The notes below the pieces were generated by a model, which saw only the letters and a program-made list of their open reading frames with translations, was not told the DNA's origin and searched no databases. From an uncultured Bacteroidales bacterium (GTDB taxonomy: Bacteria > Bacteroidota > Bacteroidia > Bacteroidales > Muribaculaceae): a stretch of 64,000 nt of DNA. Below, piece after piece: positions 1-9,580 of the stretch. A program made the translations under genes and the position numbers. The stretch lies in assembly GCA_902793405.1 (NCBI GenBank), contig CADBDH010000012.1, forward strand, positions 1 to 64,000. Reading direction: 5' to 3'. Numbering within the stretch: the stretch's first letter is position 1; each line of letters starts with the position of its first letter.

Positions 1-114
1 TGGGGTCCACCTCCGTTACAGTGGATCGTTGTACAAATTCTTGCATTTGGCATTCTCTTTTTGCCTCTCGAATCTGTCAACTTTTTTCAGGTCAAGACAA
101 CCTTTTTTAAAAAT

Positions 115-178
115 ACGCGGATTTCGTGGATTTCACTGATTTATCAGCGTTTAATCAGCGTCATCAGCGTTTAATGAA
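115..178. repeat. ATCAGCG-word repeat
   Basis: Three imperfect tandem copies of ATCAGCGTTTA follow a 'gcggatttcgtggattt' segment. The same words form a near-perfect 21-bp inverted repeat at 22203-22263. The first ~110 bases of the window hold nothing else I recognise. Confidence 0.55.
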
Positions 179-183
179 AAAAA

Positions 184-215
184 CATCCGCACTCCTGTTG
201 TCAGGAATGCGGATG
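184..215. repeat. GCATCCGC hairpin
   Basis: Arms CATCCGCACTCCTG (184-197) and CAGGAATGCGGATG (202-215) pair with one A-C mismatch around a TTGT loop. A hairpin with the same architecture and the mismatch at the same place recurs at 3744-3777. There is no T-tract, so it is not a plain terminator. Confidence 0.6.
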
Positions 216-218
216 CTA

Positions 219-268
219 TAAACTCTAAACCCTAAACTCTAAACTTCAAGTGGGTTTGCCCACTTGAA
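219..268 (-). repeat. Stop-codon hairpin with TTTAGGG-like tail (asnS end)
   Basis: Reading the minus strand, the asnS stop at 269-271 is followed at once by a perfect 10-bp stem with a 4-base loop (245-268) and then TTTAGAG/TTTAGGG copies (219-244). It could act as the asnS terminator with a T-rich tail instead of a U-run. The same layout occurs after pyrE, the M15 peptidase gene and the flavodoxin gene at 30 kb. Confidence 0.6.
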
Positions 269-1660
<1,392 letters not shown>

Positions 1661-1710
1661 TGTCTTTTTAGAATTCTTTTATTGTGTTTACTCAGTCAAT
1701 AAAACTTCCC

Positions 1711-1785
1711 CTCGCTAAGCCGCTAAGTCGCAAAGAAATCAATTCCTTCATGAAATGACTTAGCGTCTTAGCGCCTTAGCGTGAG
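1711..1785. repeat. CGCTAAG octamer inverted repeat
   Basis: The left arm carries about three 8-base-period copies of CGCTAAG and the right arm about three copies of CTTAGCG, so the region can fold into a long imperfect hairpin. It lies between asnS and the pseudouridine synthase gene. The same octamer occurs at about 3635, 22047 (degenerate), 30633 (degenerate) and 31604. Confidence 0.6.
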
Positions 1786-1816
1786 TCTGTTTCATCTCAG
1801 AGCCAATGTTTGTTGT

Positions 1817-3298
1817 TTATTCAAACGAGTTCTGTTTCAAGAAGTTCACCTCTTCCTGGGTGAGGTAGCGCCAGCGGCCGCGGGGCAGGTTCTTCTTGGT
1901 GAGACCGGCGAAATAAACGCGGTCGAGCTTCACCACATGGTAGCCCAGCGATTCAAAAATGCGGCGCACGACGCGGTTGCGTCCCGAGTGGATCTCGATG
2001 CCGGCCTGCTTGCGGTCGGTGGGCGAGACGTAGCTCACTGCATCGGCGTGGATGGGACCGTCGTCGAGTTCAACGCCGTCGGCGATGTGCTGCATGTCCT
2101 CCTCGCTGATGGGCTTGTCGGTCCACACCTGGTAGATTTTCTTCTTGACATATTGCGGGTGGGCGAGCTTAGCGGCCAGGTCACCGTCGTTGGTGAGCAG
2201 GAGCACACCAGTGGTGTTGCGGTCGAGTCGGCCCACGGGATAGATGCGTTCCTCACAGGCACCCTTGACGAGGTCCATGACAGTCTTGCGGCCATTGGGG
2301 TCGTCGCTGGTGGTGACGCAGTCCTTGGGTTTGTTGAGCAGGATGTAGCACTTCTTCTCGGTGGTTACAACCTCTCCGTTATATTCTACGATGTCCTTGG
2401 GGGTGATCTTCATACCCAGCTCGGTCACGACATTGCCGTTGACCTTGATCAGGCCCTTCTGGATATATTCATCGGCCACACGGCGCGAGCAGATGCCGGC
2501 GTTGGCCATGAACTTGTTCAGGCGAACCTCCATGTTGGGATCGATTGCGGGCTCCTCATAGATGACACGCTGGGGCTTGGGCGTAAAGCGCATCTGGGGC
2601 TTGGGACCCTGGTGCTTGGGGCGCTGCTGATAGCCACCCTGCTGACGCTGCTGGTAGCCACCGGGACGCTGCTGGTAACCGCCCTGACGCTGCTGATAGC
2701 CGCCCTGACGCTGCTGGTAACCACCCTGACGGGGCTGGTAACCGCCCTGCTGACGCTGCTGGTAGCCGCCCTGCTGGCGCTGCTGATAGCCACCTTGGCG
2801 CTGCTGGTAACCGCCCTGGCGCTGCTGATAGCCACCCTGACGCTGCTGATAACCACCCTGACGGGGCTGATAACCACCCTGGCGGGGCTGATAGCCCTGA
2901 CGGGGCTGGTAGCCGCCCTGCTGTTCGGGGTTCATGGTATTGCCCTCGGCATTGGGATCCTGTTCACCTGCTGCCTGGGGCTGCTGGTAGCGCTGCTGAT
3001 AACGGGGCTGATAGCCACCCTGGCGCTGCTGATAACGGGGCTGGTAACCACCCTGATGACGGGGCTGGTAACCACCCTGACGGGGCTGATAGCCCTGATT
3101 GTGATAACCTTGTTGACGGGGCTGATAGCCTTCCTGCTGGTAACCCTCGCTAGCACTGGGTTGTTCTTCACCTTGGTTAGGTTCGTGAGCATTGTACTCC
3201 ACTTTCTCGTAGCGGACATTCTCCATGTTCTCATCAAGATTAGCCTCACCGATTCTGGGCCTCTTGGGTTTCTTCAAATTCTCGTCCATCGTTTCCAT
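1817..3298 (-). CDS. RsuA/RluB-family pseudouridine synthase with repeat-rich N-terminus
   Basis: Isomerises a uridine in rRNA to pseudouridine. The C-terminal ~240 residues are a normal RsuA/RluB enzyme: an S4 RNA-binding domain ('RLNKFMANAGICSRRVADEY') followed by the catalytic domain with the active-site Asp in 'VGRLDRNTTGVLLLTNDGDL'. The N-terminal ~230 residues are low-complexity, mainly GGYQPRQ / GGYQQRQ units, with Arg, Gln, Gly and Tyr dominating. Such a G/Y/Q/R tract should be disordered and RNA-binding by analogy with RGG-type tails. Total length of 493 is about twice the core family. An alternative start three residues downstream (3289) is possible. The exact target rRNA position cannot be told from sequence. 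Confidence 0.9.
   Translation of the reverse strand: METMDENLKKPKRPRIGEANLDENMENVRYEKVEYNAHEPNQGEEQPSASEGYQQEGYQPRQQGYHNQGYQPRQGGYQPRHQGGYQPRYQQRQGGYQPRYQQRYQQPQAAGEQDPNAEGNTMNPEQQGGYQPRQGYQPRQGGYQPRQGGYQQRQGGYQQRQGGYQQRQGGYQQRQQGGYQQRQQGGYQPRQGGYQQRQGGYQQRQGGYQQRPGGYQQRQQGGYQQRPKHQGPKPQMRFTPKPQRVIYEEPAIDPNMEVRLNKFMANAGICSRRVADEYIQKGLIKVNGNVVTELGMKITPKDIVEYNGEVVTTEKKCYILLNKPKDCVTTSDDPNGRKTVMDLVKGACEERIYPVGRLDRNTTGVLLLTNDGDLAAKLAHPQYVKKKIYQVWTDKPISEEDMQHIADGVELDDGPIHADAVSYVSPTDRKQAGIEIHSGRNRVVRRIFESLGYHVVKLDRVYFAGLTKKNLPRGRWRYLTQEEVNFLKQNSFE
2620..3135 (-). repeat. In-frame tandem repeat encoding GGYQ(P/Q)RQ units
   Basis: More than twenty imperfect 18-27-base units built on ggctaccagc(a/c)gcgtcag words lie inside the pseudouridine synthase gene. 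They are all multiples of three bases, so copy number can change without breaking the frame. Interruptions around 2930-2990 encode an acidic/Asn spacer. The array is a candidate for slippage-driven length variation. Confidence 0.8.
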
Positions 3299-3404
3299 TT
3301 AAGCGTAAGTTGATTGTAATGTAATAATCTAAATAACACGGTTTTGATTAGTGGCCTCGCGGCCGTTCTCTTTAATGAATTGCTATCATTATTAATCTAA
3401 AACA

Positions 3405-3482
3405 TGGTGGGCAGTGAGGGATTCGAACCCCCGACCCTCTGCTTGTAAGGCAGATGCTCTGAACCAACTGCGCTAACTGCCC
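3405..3482 (-). tRNA. tRNA-Val (anticodon TAC)
   Basis: Read on the minus strand, a 7-bp acceptor stem (GGGCAGT with ACTGCCC), a D-arm, the anticodon arm TCTGC-CTTACAA-GCAGA with anticodon TAC, and a T-arm with GGTTCGAATCC are all present. The 3' CCA is encoded (3405-3407). The gene stands alone between the pseudouridine synthase and mdh regions. Confidence 0.96.
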
Positions 3483-3614
3483 ATGGTATTGCCATCGAAA
3501 TGCAATGCAAAAGTACACTAATCTTCCTAATTACCCAAATAATTAAGGAAATTTATTATTTTGCCAGCTGCGCGAGCACTTTAGTCTTTATTTTCCAGCC
3601 ACAGGTCACTGCTT

Positions 3615-3777
3615 TGGCATCCGCACTTTTGACTCACGCCAAGACGCGAAGCCGCTAAGTTCTTCAGATATCAAGACAAGAAGGACAACAAAGACAAAAT
3701 GTTAATTGTCAAACCTTCTTGTCTATCTCAACTTCTAAAAGAGAGCATTCGCACTCCATTGCCGGAATGCGAATGCT
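3615..3777. repeat. Mosaic of GCATCCGC, CGCTAAG and GACAAGAAG words
   Basis: The mdh downstream region has no gene. It holds 'ggcatccgcac' (3615), CGCCAAG/CGCGAAG/CGCTAAG octamers (3635-3659), an inverted pair AGACAAGAAGG (3674-3684) / CCTTCTTGTCT (3714-3724), and a hairpin AGCATTCGCACTCC (3744-3757) / GGAATGCGAATGCT (3764-3777). All four words recur in other intergenic regions of the window. Confidence 0.6.
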
Positions 3778-3820
3778 ATTCGTTAAATTGGCCAACTGAA
3801 AATTGGCCGGCAATGCGGGA

Positions 3821-4810
3821 TTACAGGTTGGGGTTGATCTTGTTCCACTCGCTGATGGGAGGAACGATACCCAGGTCAACCAGCTCGTCGCGCATCTTGC
3901 ACAGGTGCTCATAGCTGGCGTCGAGTCTTGCGTTCTCGCTGGGAATGCCCTGAGGCACCTTGTAGCTGGCGCCGTTCTCGTCGAGCGTGGTGTCCATAGC
4001 CATCATGATGTGGTTGTACTTGTCGTTGCAAACGTAGGTGCCAACGGGGAAGCGGAACTTCTCACCACCCATGGCAGCACGAATCATCTCTACCGACAAG
4101 TAAGCGGGGCTCTGGAACGAGCTGCGGCCGCGCAGCTTGATGATTTGGGCGCCACCCTTGGTGACGTCGGTCTTCATCTGCTCCCACTCCTCGGCGGGGA
4201 ATTCAGGAGTGCCGATGATGTCGATCAGCTTGCGACCGGCGATTTCGACATGGCTGCCGAATACTGCCATCTGCTCACCGTGGCCGCCATAGGTGGCGCA
4301 ACCGGTGATTTCGCTCTGCATCACACCGAACTTCTTGGCCAGCGCGCTCTGCAGGCGAGTGGTGTCGAGAGCAGCCAGAGTGGTCACCTGGCCGGGCTTC
4401 AAGCCGCTGTACAACAGGGTTACCAGACCTGTCAGGTCGGCGGGGTTGAAGATGATAACCACGTGCTTCACGTCGGGGCAGTAGGTCTTGATGTCCTTGC
4501 CCAGGCCCTCAGCGATCTCACAGTTGCCCTTGAGCAGGTCCTCGCGGGTCATACCCTCCTTGCGAGGAGCGCCGCCACTGGAAATGATGTATTTGGCGTC
4601 GGTAAAGGCTTCCTTGGCGTCGGTGGTAGCGACGATATTTACGTCACCGAAACCGCTCTGACGCATTTCCTCGGCCACGCCCTCGGGCGAGAACACGTCA
4701 TAGAGGCAGATGTTAGTAGTCAAGCCCATCATCAGGGCAGTTTGTACCATATTAGAACCGATCATGCCAGCAGCGCCGACGATGACCAACTTGTCATTTG
4801 TTAATGCCAT
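3821..4810 (-). CDS. mdh: Malate dehydrogenase
   Basis: Interconverts malate and oxaloacetate with NAD(H). The 329-residue protein has the N-terminal Rossmann motif 'VIVGAAGMIGSNM', the NAD-loop region 'VVIIFNPADLTG', the substrate-site segment 'DTTRLQSALAKKF', and the catalytic His in 'YGGHGEQMAVFGS'. The pattern fits the Bacteroidota malate dehydrogenase group. It is divergent from recR and preceded by a TACCTTTG box. In Bacteroidota the enzyme works in the oxaloacetate-malate-fumarate-succinate branch of fermentation. Confidence 0.94.
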   Translation of the reverse strand: MALTNDKLVIVGAAGMIGSNMVQTALMMGLTTNICLYDVFSPEGVAEEMRQSGFGDVNIVATTDAKEAFTDAKYIISSGGAPRKEGMTREDLLKGNCEIAEGLGKDIKTYCPDVKHVVIIFNPADLTGLVTLLYSGLKPGQVTTLAALDTTRLQSALAKKFGVMQSEITGCATYGGHGEQMAVFGSHVEIAGRKLIDIIGTPEFPAEEWEQMKTDVTKGGAQIIKLRGRSSFQSPAYLSVEMIRAAMGGEKFRFPVGTYVCNDKYNHIMMAMDTTLDENGASYKVPQGIPSENARLDASYEHLCKMRDELVDLGIVPPISEWNKINPNL

Positions 4811-4862
4811 AATGTTATGTTATTTAATCTTTTAATGTTGTTTCTTTGAAATTTTACCACTG

Positions 4863-4870
4863 CAAAGGTA
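4863..4870 (-). promoter_or_regulatory. mdh -7 box TACCTTTG
   Basis: The minus strand reads TACCTTTG, matching the Bacteroidota TAnnTTTG -7 consensus, about 53 bases before the mdh start. A TTG lies about 20 bases further upstream. Confidence 0.6.
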
Positions 4871-4956
4871 CTCAGATTCATCCATTTGTCCAAGCAAAAA
4901 GCAAGATATTTATGATTAAATAATGTAAAATCAGCCACCGAACGTGACAAAATGAC

Positions 4957-4964
4957 TAACTTTG
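4957..4964 (+). promoter_or_regulatory. recR -7 box TAACTTTG
   Basis: TAACTTTG fits TAnnTTTG and ends 28 bases before the recR ATG. No convincing -33 TTTG is present at the usual distance. Confidence 0.5.
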
Positions 4965-4992
4965 CCCACTCAAAAAACAGGAATTATATTAC

Positions 4993-5622
4993 ATGGAACA
5001 GGAATTTGCATCACGGTTGCTGGAGTCGGCGGTCAGTGAGTTCGCCAAGCTGCCGGGCATCGGGCGCAAGACGGCGCTCAGGCTGGTCCTGCACCTGCTC
5101 AAGCAGGACGAGCAGGAGGCGGTGAACTTTGGCGAGGCCATCATCAAGCTGCGCCGCGAGATACGCTACTGCCGTGTGTGCCACAACATCAGCGAGACCG
5201 AGGTTTGCCCCATCTGCAGCAACCCGTCGCGTGACGCCAGCACCATCTGTGTGGTCGAGAACGTCAAGGACGTCATGAGCATCGAGAACACCCACCAGCA
5301 TCGCGGCCTCTACCACGTGCTGGGCGGCCTCATCTCGCCCATGGACGGCATCGGGCCCGCCGACATCGAGGTGGACAGCCTGGAGGAACGCGTCAAGGCC
5401 GGCGGCATCAAGGAGGTCATCCTGGCCCTGAGCGCGACGATGGAGGGCGACACCACCAACTTCTACATCTTCCGCCGTCTGGCCCCCTACCCCGACGTGA
5501 AAATCACCATCCTGGCACGCGGCGTGAGTGTCGGCAATGAGATCGAATACACCGACGAGCTGACCCTGGGCCGCAGCATCCTGAACCGCACCCTCTTCAG
5601 CGACACCTTCCACAAAGAGTAG
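4993..5622 (+). CDS. recR: Recombination mediator RecR
   Basis: RecR acts with RecO (and RecF) to load RecA onto single-stranded gaps. The 209-residue protein shows the N-terminal helix-hairpin-helix '[17 protein letters not shown]', a four-cysteine zinc finger ('[17 protein letters not shown]'), and a Toprim domain starting '[14 protein letters not shown]'. Length and order are canonical. It is divergent from mdh. The reading frame ends just before an ACGAATTA-word repeat. Confidence 0.95.
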   Translation: MEQEFASRLLESAVSEFAKLPGIGRKTALRLVLHLLKQDEQEAVNFGEAIIKLRREIRYCRVCHNISETEVCPICSNPSRDASTICVVENVKDVMSIENTHQHRGLYHVLGGLISPMDGIGPADIEVDSLEERVKAGGIKEVILALSATMEGDTTNFYIFRRLAPYPDVKITILARGVSVGNEIEYTDELTLGRSILNRTLFSDTFHKE

Positions 5623-5627
5623 ACAAA

Positions 5628-5654
5628 CTACGAATTACACGAATCATACTAATT
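5628..5654. repeat. ACGAATTA-word repeat
   Basis: 'ctacgaattacacgaatc' plus 'atactaatt' is a divergent copy of the word also found at 22074-22100, 30658-30680 and 31635-31660. It sits directly after recR. Confidence 0.5.
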
Positions 5655-5705
5655 ATTATTTGATAAACAATTTGTTAAATTAGCGAAATTAGTATTTGCT
5701 TAAAT

Positions 5706-5849
5706 ATGGCTGACAACGATTTTGCATACCGCCAAGAGGACGCCGAGAAGCGCCGTCGCCGCCGCGAACAAGAACGGCAGCGCCGCCTGCGCCACGCCCG
5801 CGAGGAATACATCAAAAAGAAACAGCAACAAGAGGAAGAAGATCAGTGA
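5706..5849 (+). CDS. Small highly charged ORF (47 aa), hypothetical
   Basis: An ATG at 5706 opens a 47-codon frame ending at TGA 5847-5849. The product starts MADNDFAYRQED and is then almost entirely Arg, Lys, Glu and Gln, as expected for a single charged helix. A TA-rich box 'tagtatttg' lies just upstream. I recognise no family. It lies between recR and the McrBC pair. A second overlapping frame (start TTG 5722) is less likely because it lacks an ATG. Whether it is translated is uncertain. Confidence 0.4.
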   Translation: MADNDFAYRQEDAEKRRRRREQERQRRLRHAREEYIKKKQQQEEEDQ

Positions 5850-5965
5850 ATTGGCCCTTCGTTCATTTCCAAAATTACCCTATAAAAACTATCCTTTACT
5901 CTATTTTTGAAATGATGCGTTTTGCAGTGTTATAAAAACAAAAAAGTAGAACACACTGAATTCCA

Positions 5966-7279
5966 CTATAGCTTTAGTGATTGAACAAATAGGGCTTCCA
6001 TGGCTTGCATCTGGTCGCAAAAATCGGAATAGGATGATGCCGTTTTGCTGATCTCAATGCCGAAAATGGAGAGCGTTGCTAATTTATCTTTCAGGCGTGA
6101 TGTGGGCACCTTGAGCTGAGGCTTCTCCAATGGTGCAATAAAGCCTCCTCTATCGACATGAAGTGTTGTCATATATGTAACCACTTGGTTAATGTCAGCG
6201 TTGTCAACCTGCGCCACCTTTTCGTAGCCGCCCAACCGTTTGTATTTTGCATCAAGCACCATGACATCATTATAGAAATCAGGATACCTAATGCCGCTAT
6301 GGTCATCAAAGATGTATATACGACCTTTGCCCAGTTTATTTTGCGGATGAGTGAAGCCCAAATTGCAAAGTATGGTATTGACATATTCTTCCCAAAGCCA
6401 AGCTCCATCAAATAGGATGCCACAAATTTCATCATCGCTCTCACCATACTTCACTTCCTCCATTCTGAGAATCTGGAGACACAAGGTCTGTAGCGGGTGG
6501 TACTCAGTATAGTAAGGATGGGTCTTCATCCTAAGGTTCTTACTGATGATATTGCCCCGCTCAAACTTGTTATATAACGGCGTATGTTCGATAATGGTTT
6601 CGACATTCTCAATCGTTTCACGGTCTATATTCAGTACTGATTGGCCATACTTCTTAGTTTTCATGAACTCTATCGTGTGACGAATCAGTTCCGTCATATC
6701 GTTGTCGTGGCTGTACTCACGGGTCGAGTATGCTATGTTCCCGACAAACGGGATGTCCCTAGCGATGTGTCGGCCAACATCTATTGTCCCTTTCAGGTTC
6801 GCATCATTGTGCTTATAGTTCTGGTACTCTCGATAAAGCCCTTGGCGCAAGGCGGCTTTCAAGAAGTAAGGGAACATGAACATGATGAAGTCGAACACAT
6901 CTTCCTGCTCATTGTTGTGACTGAGGTCGAACAGATTGAACGATAACACCTTCTGAAGCATATAGTGCAGCAGATAGTCGTCTCGTCCCACATCGAATCG
7001 TGATTTGATTTTAACCTGGAGATTTCCCACACCTATGAAACCCATCACATTGCCCGTACTGATACGGACAATATCTGGATCGGCGGTATTGAGAATGCTC
7101 ATGACAGACGACTCCCCTATTCTATCGTCAGACGTTTCGATGCTGAATGGGAATATGAGCAAGTTCTCGTTTTCTCGGCACAATTCAGCAATCGTTTTAT
7201 CAGCGATTGGGAACAGGGCAGCGACATCCTTTCGTTGGAATGTCTGCTTGTCGTTATTGTCTGTCAGGTTAATTCTCAT
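5966..7279 (-). CDS. mcrC: McrC-family subunit of a McrBC type IV restriction system
   Basis: McrC is the nuclease subunit that joins the McrB motor to cut modified DNA. The 437-residue protein has an N-terminal region typical of the McrBC 5-methylcytosine restriction family and a C-terminal PD-(D/E)xK nuclease core, visible as 'GIRYPDFYNDVMVLDAKYKR' (catalytic Asp, then D-A-K). Its ATG at 7279 overlaps the mcrB stop, implying translational coupling. The gene is AT-richer than the flanking housekeeping genes, consistent with horizontal transfer. The McrB partner is frameshifted, so the system may be inactive or phase-variable. The substrate modification cannot be predicted. Confidence 0.85.
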   Translation of the reverse strand: MRINLTDNNDKQTFQRKDVAALFPIADKTIAELCRENENLLIFPFSIETSDDRIGESSVMSILNTADPDIVRISTGNVMGFIGVGNLQVKIKSRFDVGRDDYLLHYMLQKVLSFNLFDLSHNNEQEDVFDFIMFMFPYFLKAALRQGLYREYQNYKHNDANLKGTIDVGRHIARDIPFVGNIAYSTREYSHDNDMTELIRHTIEFMKTKKYGQSVLNIDRETIENVETIIEHTPLYNKFERGNIISKNLRMKTHPYYTEYHPLQTLCLQILRMEEVKYGESDDEICGILFDGAWLWEEYVNTILCNLGFTHPQNKLGKGRIYIFDDHSGIRYPDFYNDVMVLDAKYKRLGGYEKVAQVDNADINQVVTYMTTLHVDRGGFIAPLEKPQLKVPTSRLKDKLATLSIFGIEISKTASSYSDFCDQMQAMEALFVQSLKL

Positions 7280-8117
7280 CTTCTAACAACGGGTTGCCCG
7301 ATGTTGTTTCGTTCTTGCCAAAATAAGCTTTGCTGAACTTGTCGAGAAGCTCATCTGTTTTGCGGAATCCTCTCAGGTACTCCTTCAACAATGGTTGGAT
7401 ATTCATCTTCCAAAGTTTCTCGAAATCACCTCCGTTTTTGTCAAGTTTCAGGAAATAAGCCGGACCAATCATGTATGCAGCACCAAGGCCATCCGTTTCA
7501 GCGATGGCATGGTTCAAGCGATGCATCCTATCCTTAGCCTCATCAGCGCACGGTAGCGTATCAAGCATAGACTCGGTATCGTCTGGCGTGATTTCGTGCC
7601 AGGTGAAGCGCCTGCGCATGGCGAAATCCATGCTTTCTACTGAGCGGTCGATGTCATTCATTGTGGCAAGGATGTACACGTTTTCTGGCACATAGAATCC
7701 TTCGGCGAACACATCGGTTTCAGGAACCAGGTTCTGGTACTGCGTCTGTACAAGTAAATCCGTCTTGCCTCGATAACCTGGATCGATGGCAAAGAACAGC
7801 TCGCCAAAGATTTTTGAAGCCTCACCACGATTGATTTCATCAATGATGAAAACGAACGGTCTAAGTTGTTTTTTATTATTGTGCTTTGACTGTAAGACTT
7901 CAGGGTCTAAAATATCTGGATGAGTCACAATGACCTGGTCTTTATTTACACTTATTTGCTTTGCTCGATTGAGCATTTCCTGAAGTATCCAATTGTATTC
8001 AATATAATCTATCGTTTTTGTTGCTCCATTGGTTAATTTAGTTATTAGATTCCAATAATCATCCTTATCAAAAGTGTTTAAATCGTATTTGTTAAGACTG
8101 ACAAAGTAATCATACAA
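7269..8117 (-). CDS. mcrB: McrB-like AAA+ GTPase, C-terminal fragment (frameshifted gene)
   Basis: This fragment holds the second half of a McrB motor domain: Walker B in 'PFVFIIDEINRGEASKIFGE', sensor segment 'VYILATMNDIDRSVESMD', and the arginine-rich 'FAMRRRFTW'. The Walker A half lies in a different frame at 8258-9559. The open frame of this piece actually extends upstream of the first ATG (8117) to about 8280, where it joins the other frame if one base is added. The ATG at 8117 is therefore probably not a real start. The stop overlaps the mcrC ATG. Confidence 0.75.
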   Translation of the reverse strand: MYDYFVSLNKYDLNTFDKDDYWNLITKLTNGATKTIDYIEYNWILQEMLNRAKQISVNKDQVIVTHPDILDPEVLQSKHNNKKQLRPFVFIIDEINRGEASKIFGELFFAIDPGYRGKTDLLVQTQYQNLVPETDVFAEGFYVPENVYILATMNDIDRSVESMDFAMRRRFTWHEITPDDTESMLDTLPCADEAKDRMHRLNHAIAETDGLGAAYMIGPAYFLKLDKNGGDFEKLWKMNIQPLLKEYLRGFRKTDELLDKFSKAYFGKNETTSGNPLLEDEN

Positions 8118-8257
8118 AAGTTTTAAATTACTCTCTTTCTCTGTTCGAGGGTTGTTACTATCAGCACGAAATACGATTCTTCCATTTTTTACAGATAGGC
8201 TCTGTGATTTATATGGAGTGGGATATGATGTTAAACGACCTGACTGGATGTCTGCTA

Positions 8258-9559
8258 CTATGGATTTATATATGCTCCAAAACTCAGCTCTAGATATCTG
8301 CGTTCAAATCCCATCTGACCATCACCTTTCTCGATGGGACGTAAACCCTCAACAAAGTCGGTGTAGTCGTATGACGGATGGAATTGGACGAACTTGGTTA
8401 CAGCGTCCATTTCCTCAGCGATTGCTCGGGCCATGTGGGTTTTTCCAGTGCCTGGGGCACCAGTGAGTACCAGATTGTGGGTCTCTTGGAGCAACTCGAT
8501 ATACTTCTTATATTTTTTGGGTAGTGGCATTGGCTCTTCTTCGTTTGGGATTATTTTAGATTTCATGTAATCTTTCATACACCAGAAAACAGTTTGAATC
8601 GCAAGATTCATGGGTTTGTTCCGATATTGGTTTATATATGGCATCACAATGCCTTGTACTTTCTCACCAAAATCAGCCACAAATCCATCGATTATCTCCA
8701 TAAAATGGCTGAATTTGTTGCCTACATTTTTGATGTTAAACCCGAAATAACAGCATACAAGTTGATAGATTTCATCTTTGTATGTTGTGTATTTCTCTGG
8801 ATACTTGCACATCAATAAGGCTGATGCGGTCCTTTCATCATTGGCACAATTATTCCATTCGCTTGGGCATATAGACCGCATTTCACCTTTGAACGATGCT
8901 ATACGATCATCTATGGGTTTTGACTCATCAAACAGATGCTCACCTATTGCAACCAACTCGTTAGGTTTGTTTTTCGAGAGATGGTTCATCACACTGTTAA
9001 ATTGAGCATTATAAACAAGGTTTACTTGTTGTCCTTGAATCTTCTCTTGGAGGCTTTTGATGATATCCAAAACGCTTTTGCCCTCAGTTCTATCAAGCAA
9101 CTCCCATTTGTAAGATTCATCAAAGCTCTTTAGTTTATCACTCTCTCGATAGCGGATAATCAAGGCTTTCATCAGGTAGTATTGAAGGGCCTCAACAAGT
9201 TCGTCTCGCAACTGCCATTTGAAACCTTGTTTAGTGTCCCAGCCTTTCTGCATGGGGATACACCAGAAAGTTTCACTGCCATCTGTGTTTAAGACTTGGA
9301 ATCTATTGAGTTTCCGTTGAACCCACTTGGCGAAGTTGGATATTTTTGCATTGTAATGTTCATAGTTTTTTCCGTTCTTCTTCGCAACAGCGGAACATGT
9401 TGCTGCATGTTCCGGCATACGTAAGAAGCAGAACAGAACATCTCGATATTGCTGTGCTTCGTTGTCCTTCAGCAGCTCAAACCACTCCTCTTTTGAGATG
9501 CCGATGTCTCCACAGCTATATTCACCATTGGTGTTGACGGTCTTGTATAATGTTTTCAT
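8258..9559 (-). CDS. mcrB: McrB-like protein, N-terminal specificity region and Walker A half (frameshifted gene)
   Basis: The first ~370 residues contain a winged/EVE-like-looking region ('ATCSAVAKKNGKNYEHYN' then 'FWCIPMQKGWDTKQGFKWQL') of the type placed before McrB motors in other Bacteroidota, presumably for target recognition; that domain assignment is tentative. The GTP/ATP site starts at 'LVLTGAPGTGKTHMARAIAE' (Walker A). The frame ends 'YLELSFGAYINP' right after the motor begins. One extra base in the A4 run at 8279-8282 gives '...SFWSIYKSIVADIQSG...' and continues through 7269 as a single protein of about 763 residues. Confidence 0.75.
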   Translation of the reverse strand: MKTLYKTVNTNGEYSCGDIGISKEEWFELLKDNEAQQYRDVLFCFLRMPEHAATCSAVAKKNGKNYEHYNAKISNFAKWVQRKLNRFQVLNTDGSETFWCIPMQKGWDTKQGFKWQLRDELVEALQYYLMKALIIRYRESDKLKSFDESYKWELLDRTEGKSVLDIIKSLQEKIQGQQVNLVYNAQFNSVMNHLSKNKPNELVAIGEHLFDESKPIDDRIASFKGEMRSICPSEWNNCANDERTASALLMCKYPEKYTTYKDEIYQLVCCYFGFNIKNVGNKFSHFMEIIDGFVADFGEKVQGIVMPYINQYRNKPMNLAIQTVFWCMKDYMKSKIIPNEEEPMPLPKKYKKYIELLQETHNLVLTGAPGTGKTHMARAIAEEMDAVTKFVQFHPSYDYTDFVEGLRPIEKGDGQMGFERRYLELSFGAYINP

Positions 9560-9580
9560 TGGCCTGTTTTGTTAGTCGTT

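Noticed and set aside
2620-3135. CRISPR array
   Set aside because: The periodic units are coding repeats of 18-27 bases with no unique spacers and no cas genes nearby.
1781-3313. 510-residue plus-strand frame rich in Leu/Thr/Ala opposite the pseudouridine synthase
   Set aside because: The Leu/Thr repeats are the complement of the GGYQ-repeat codons; it is a shadow, not a membrane protein.
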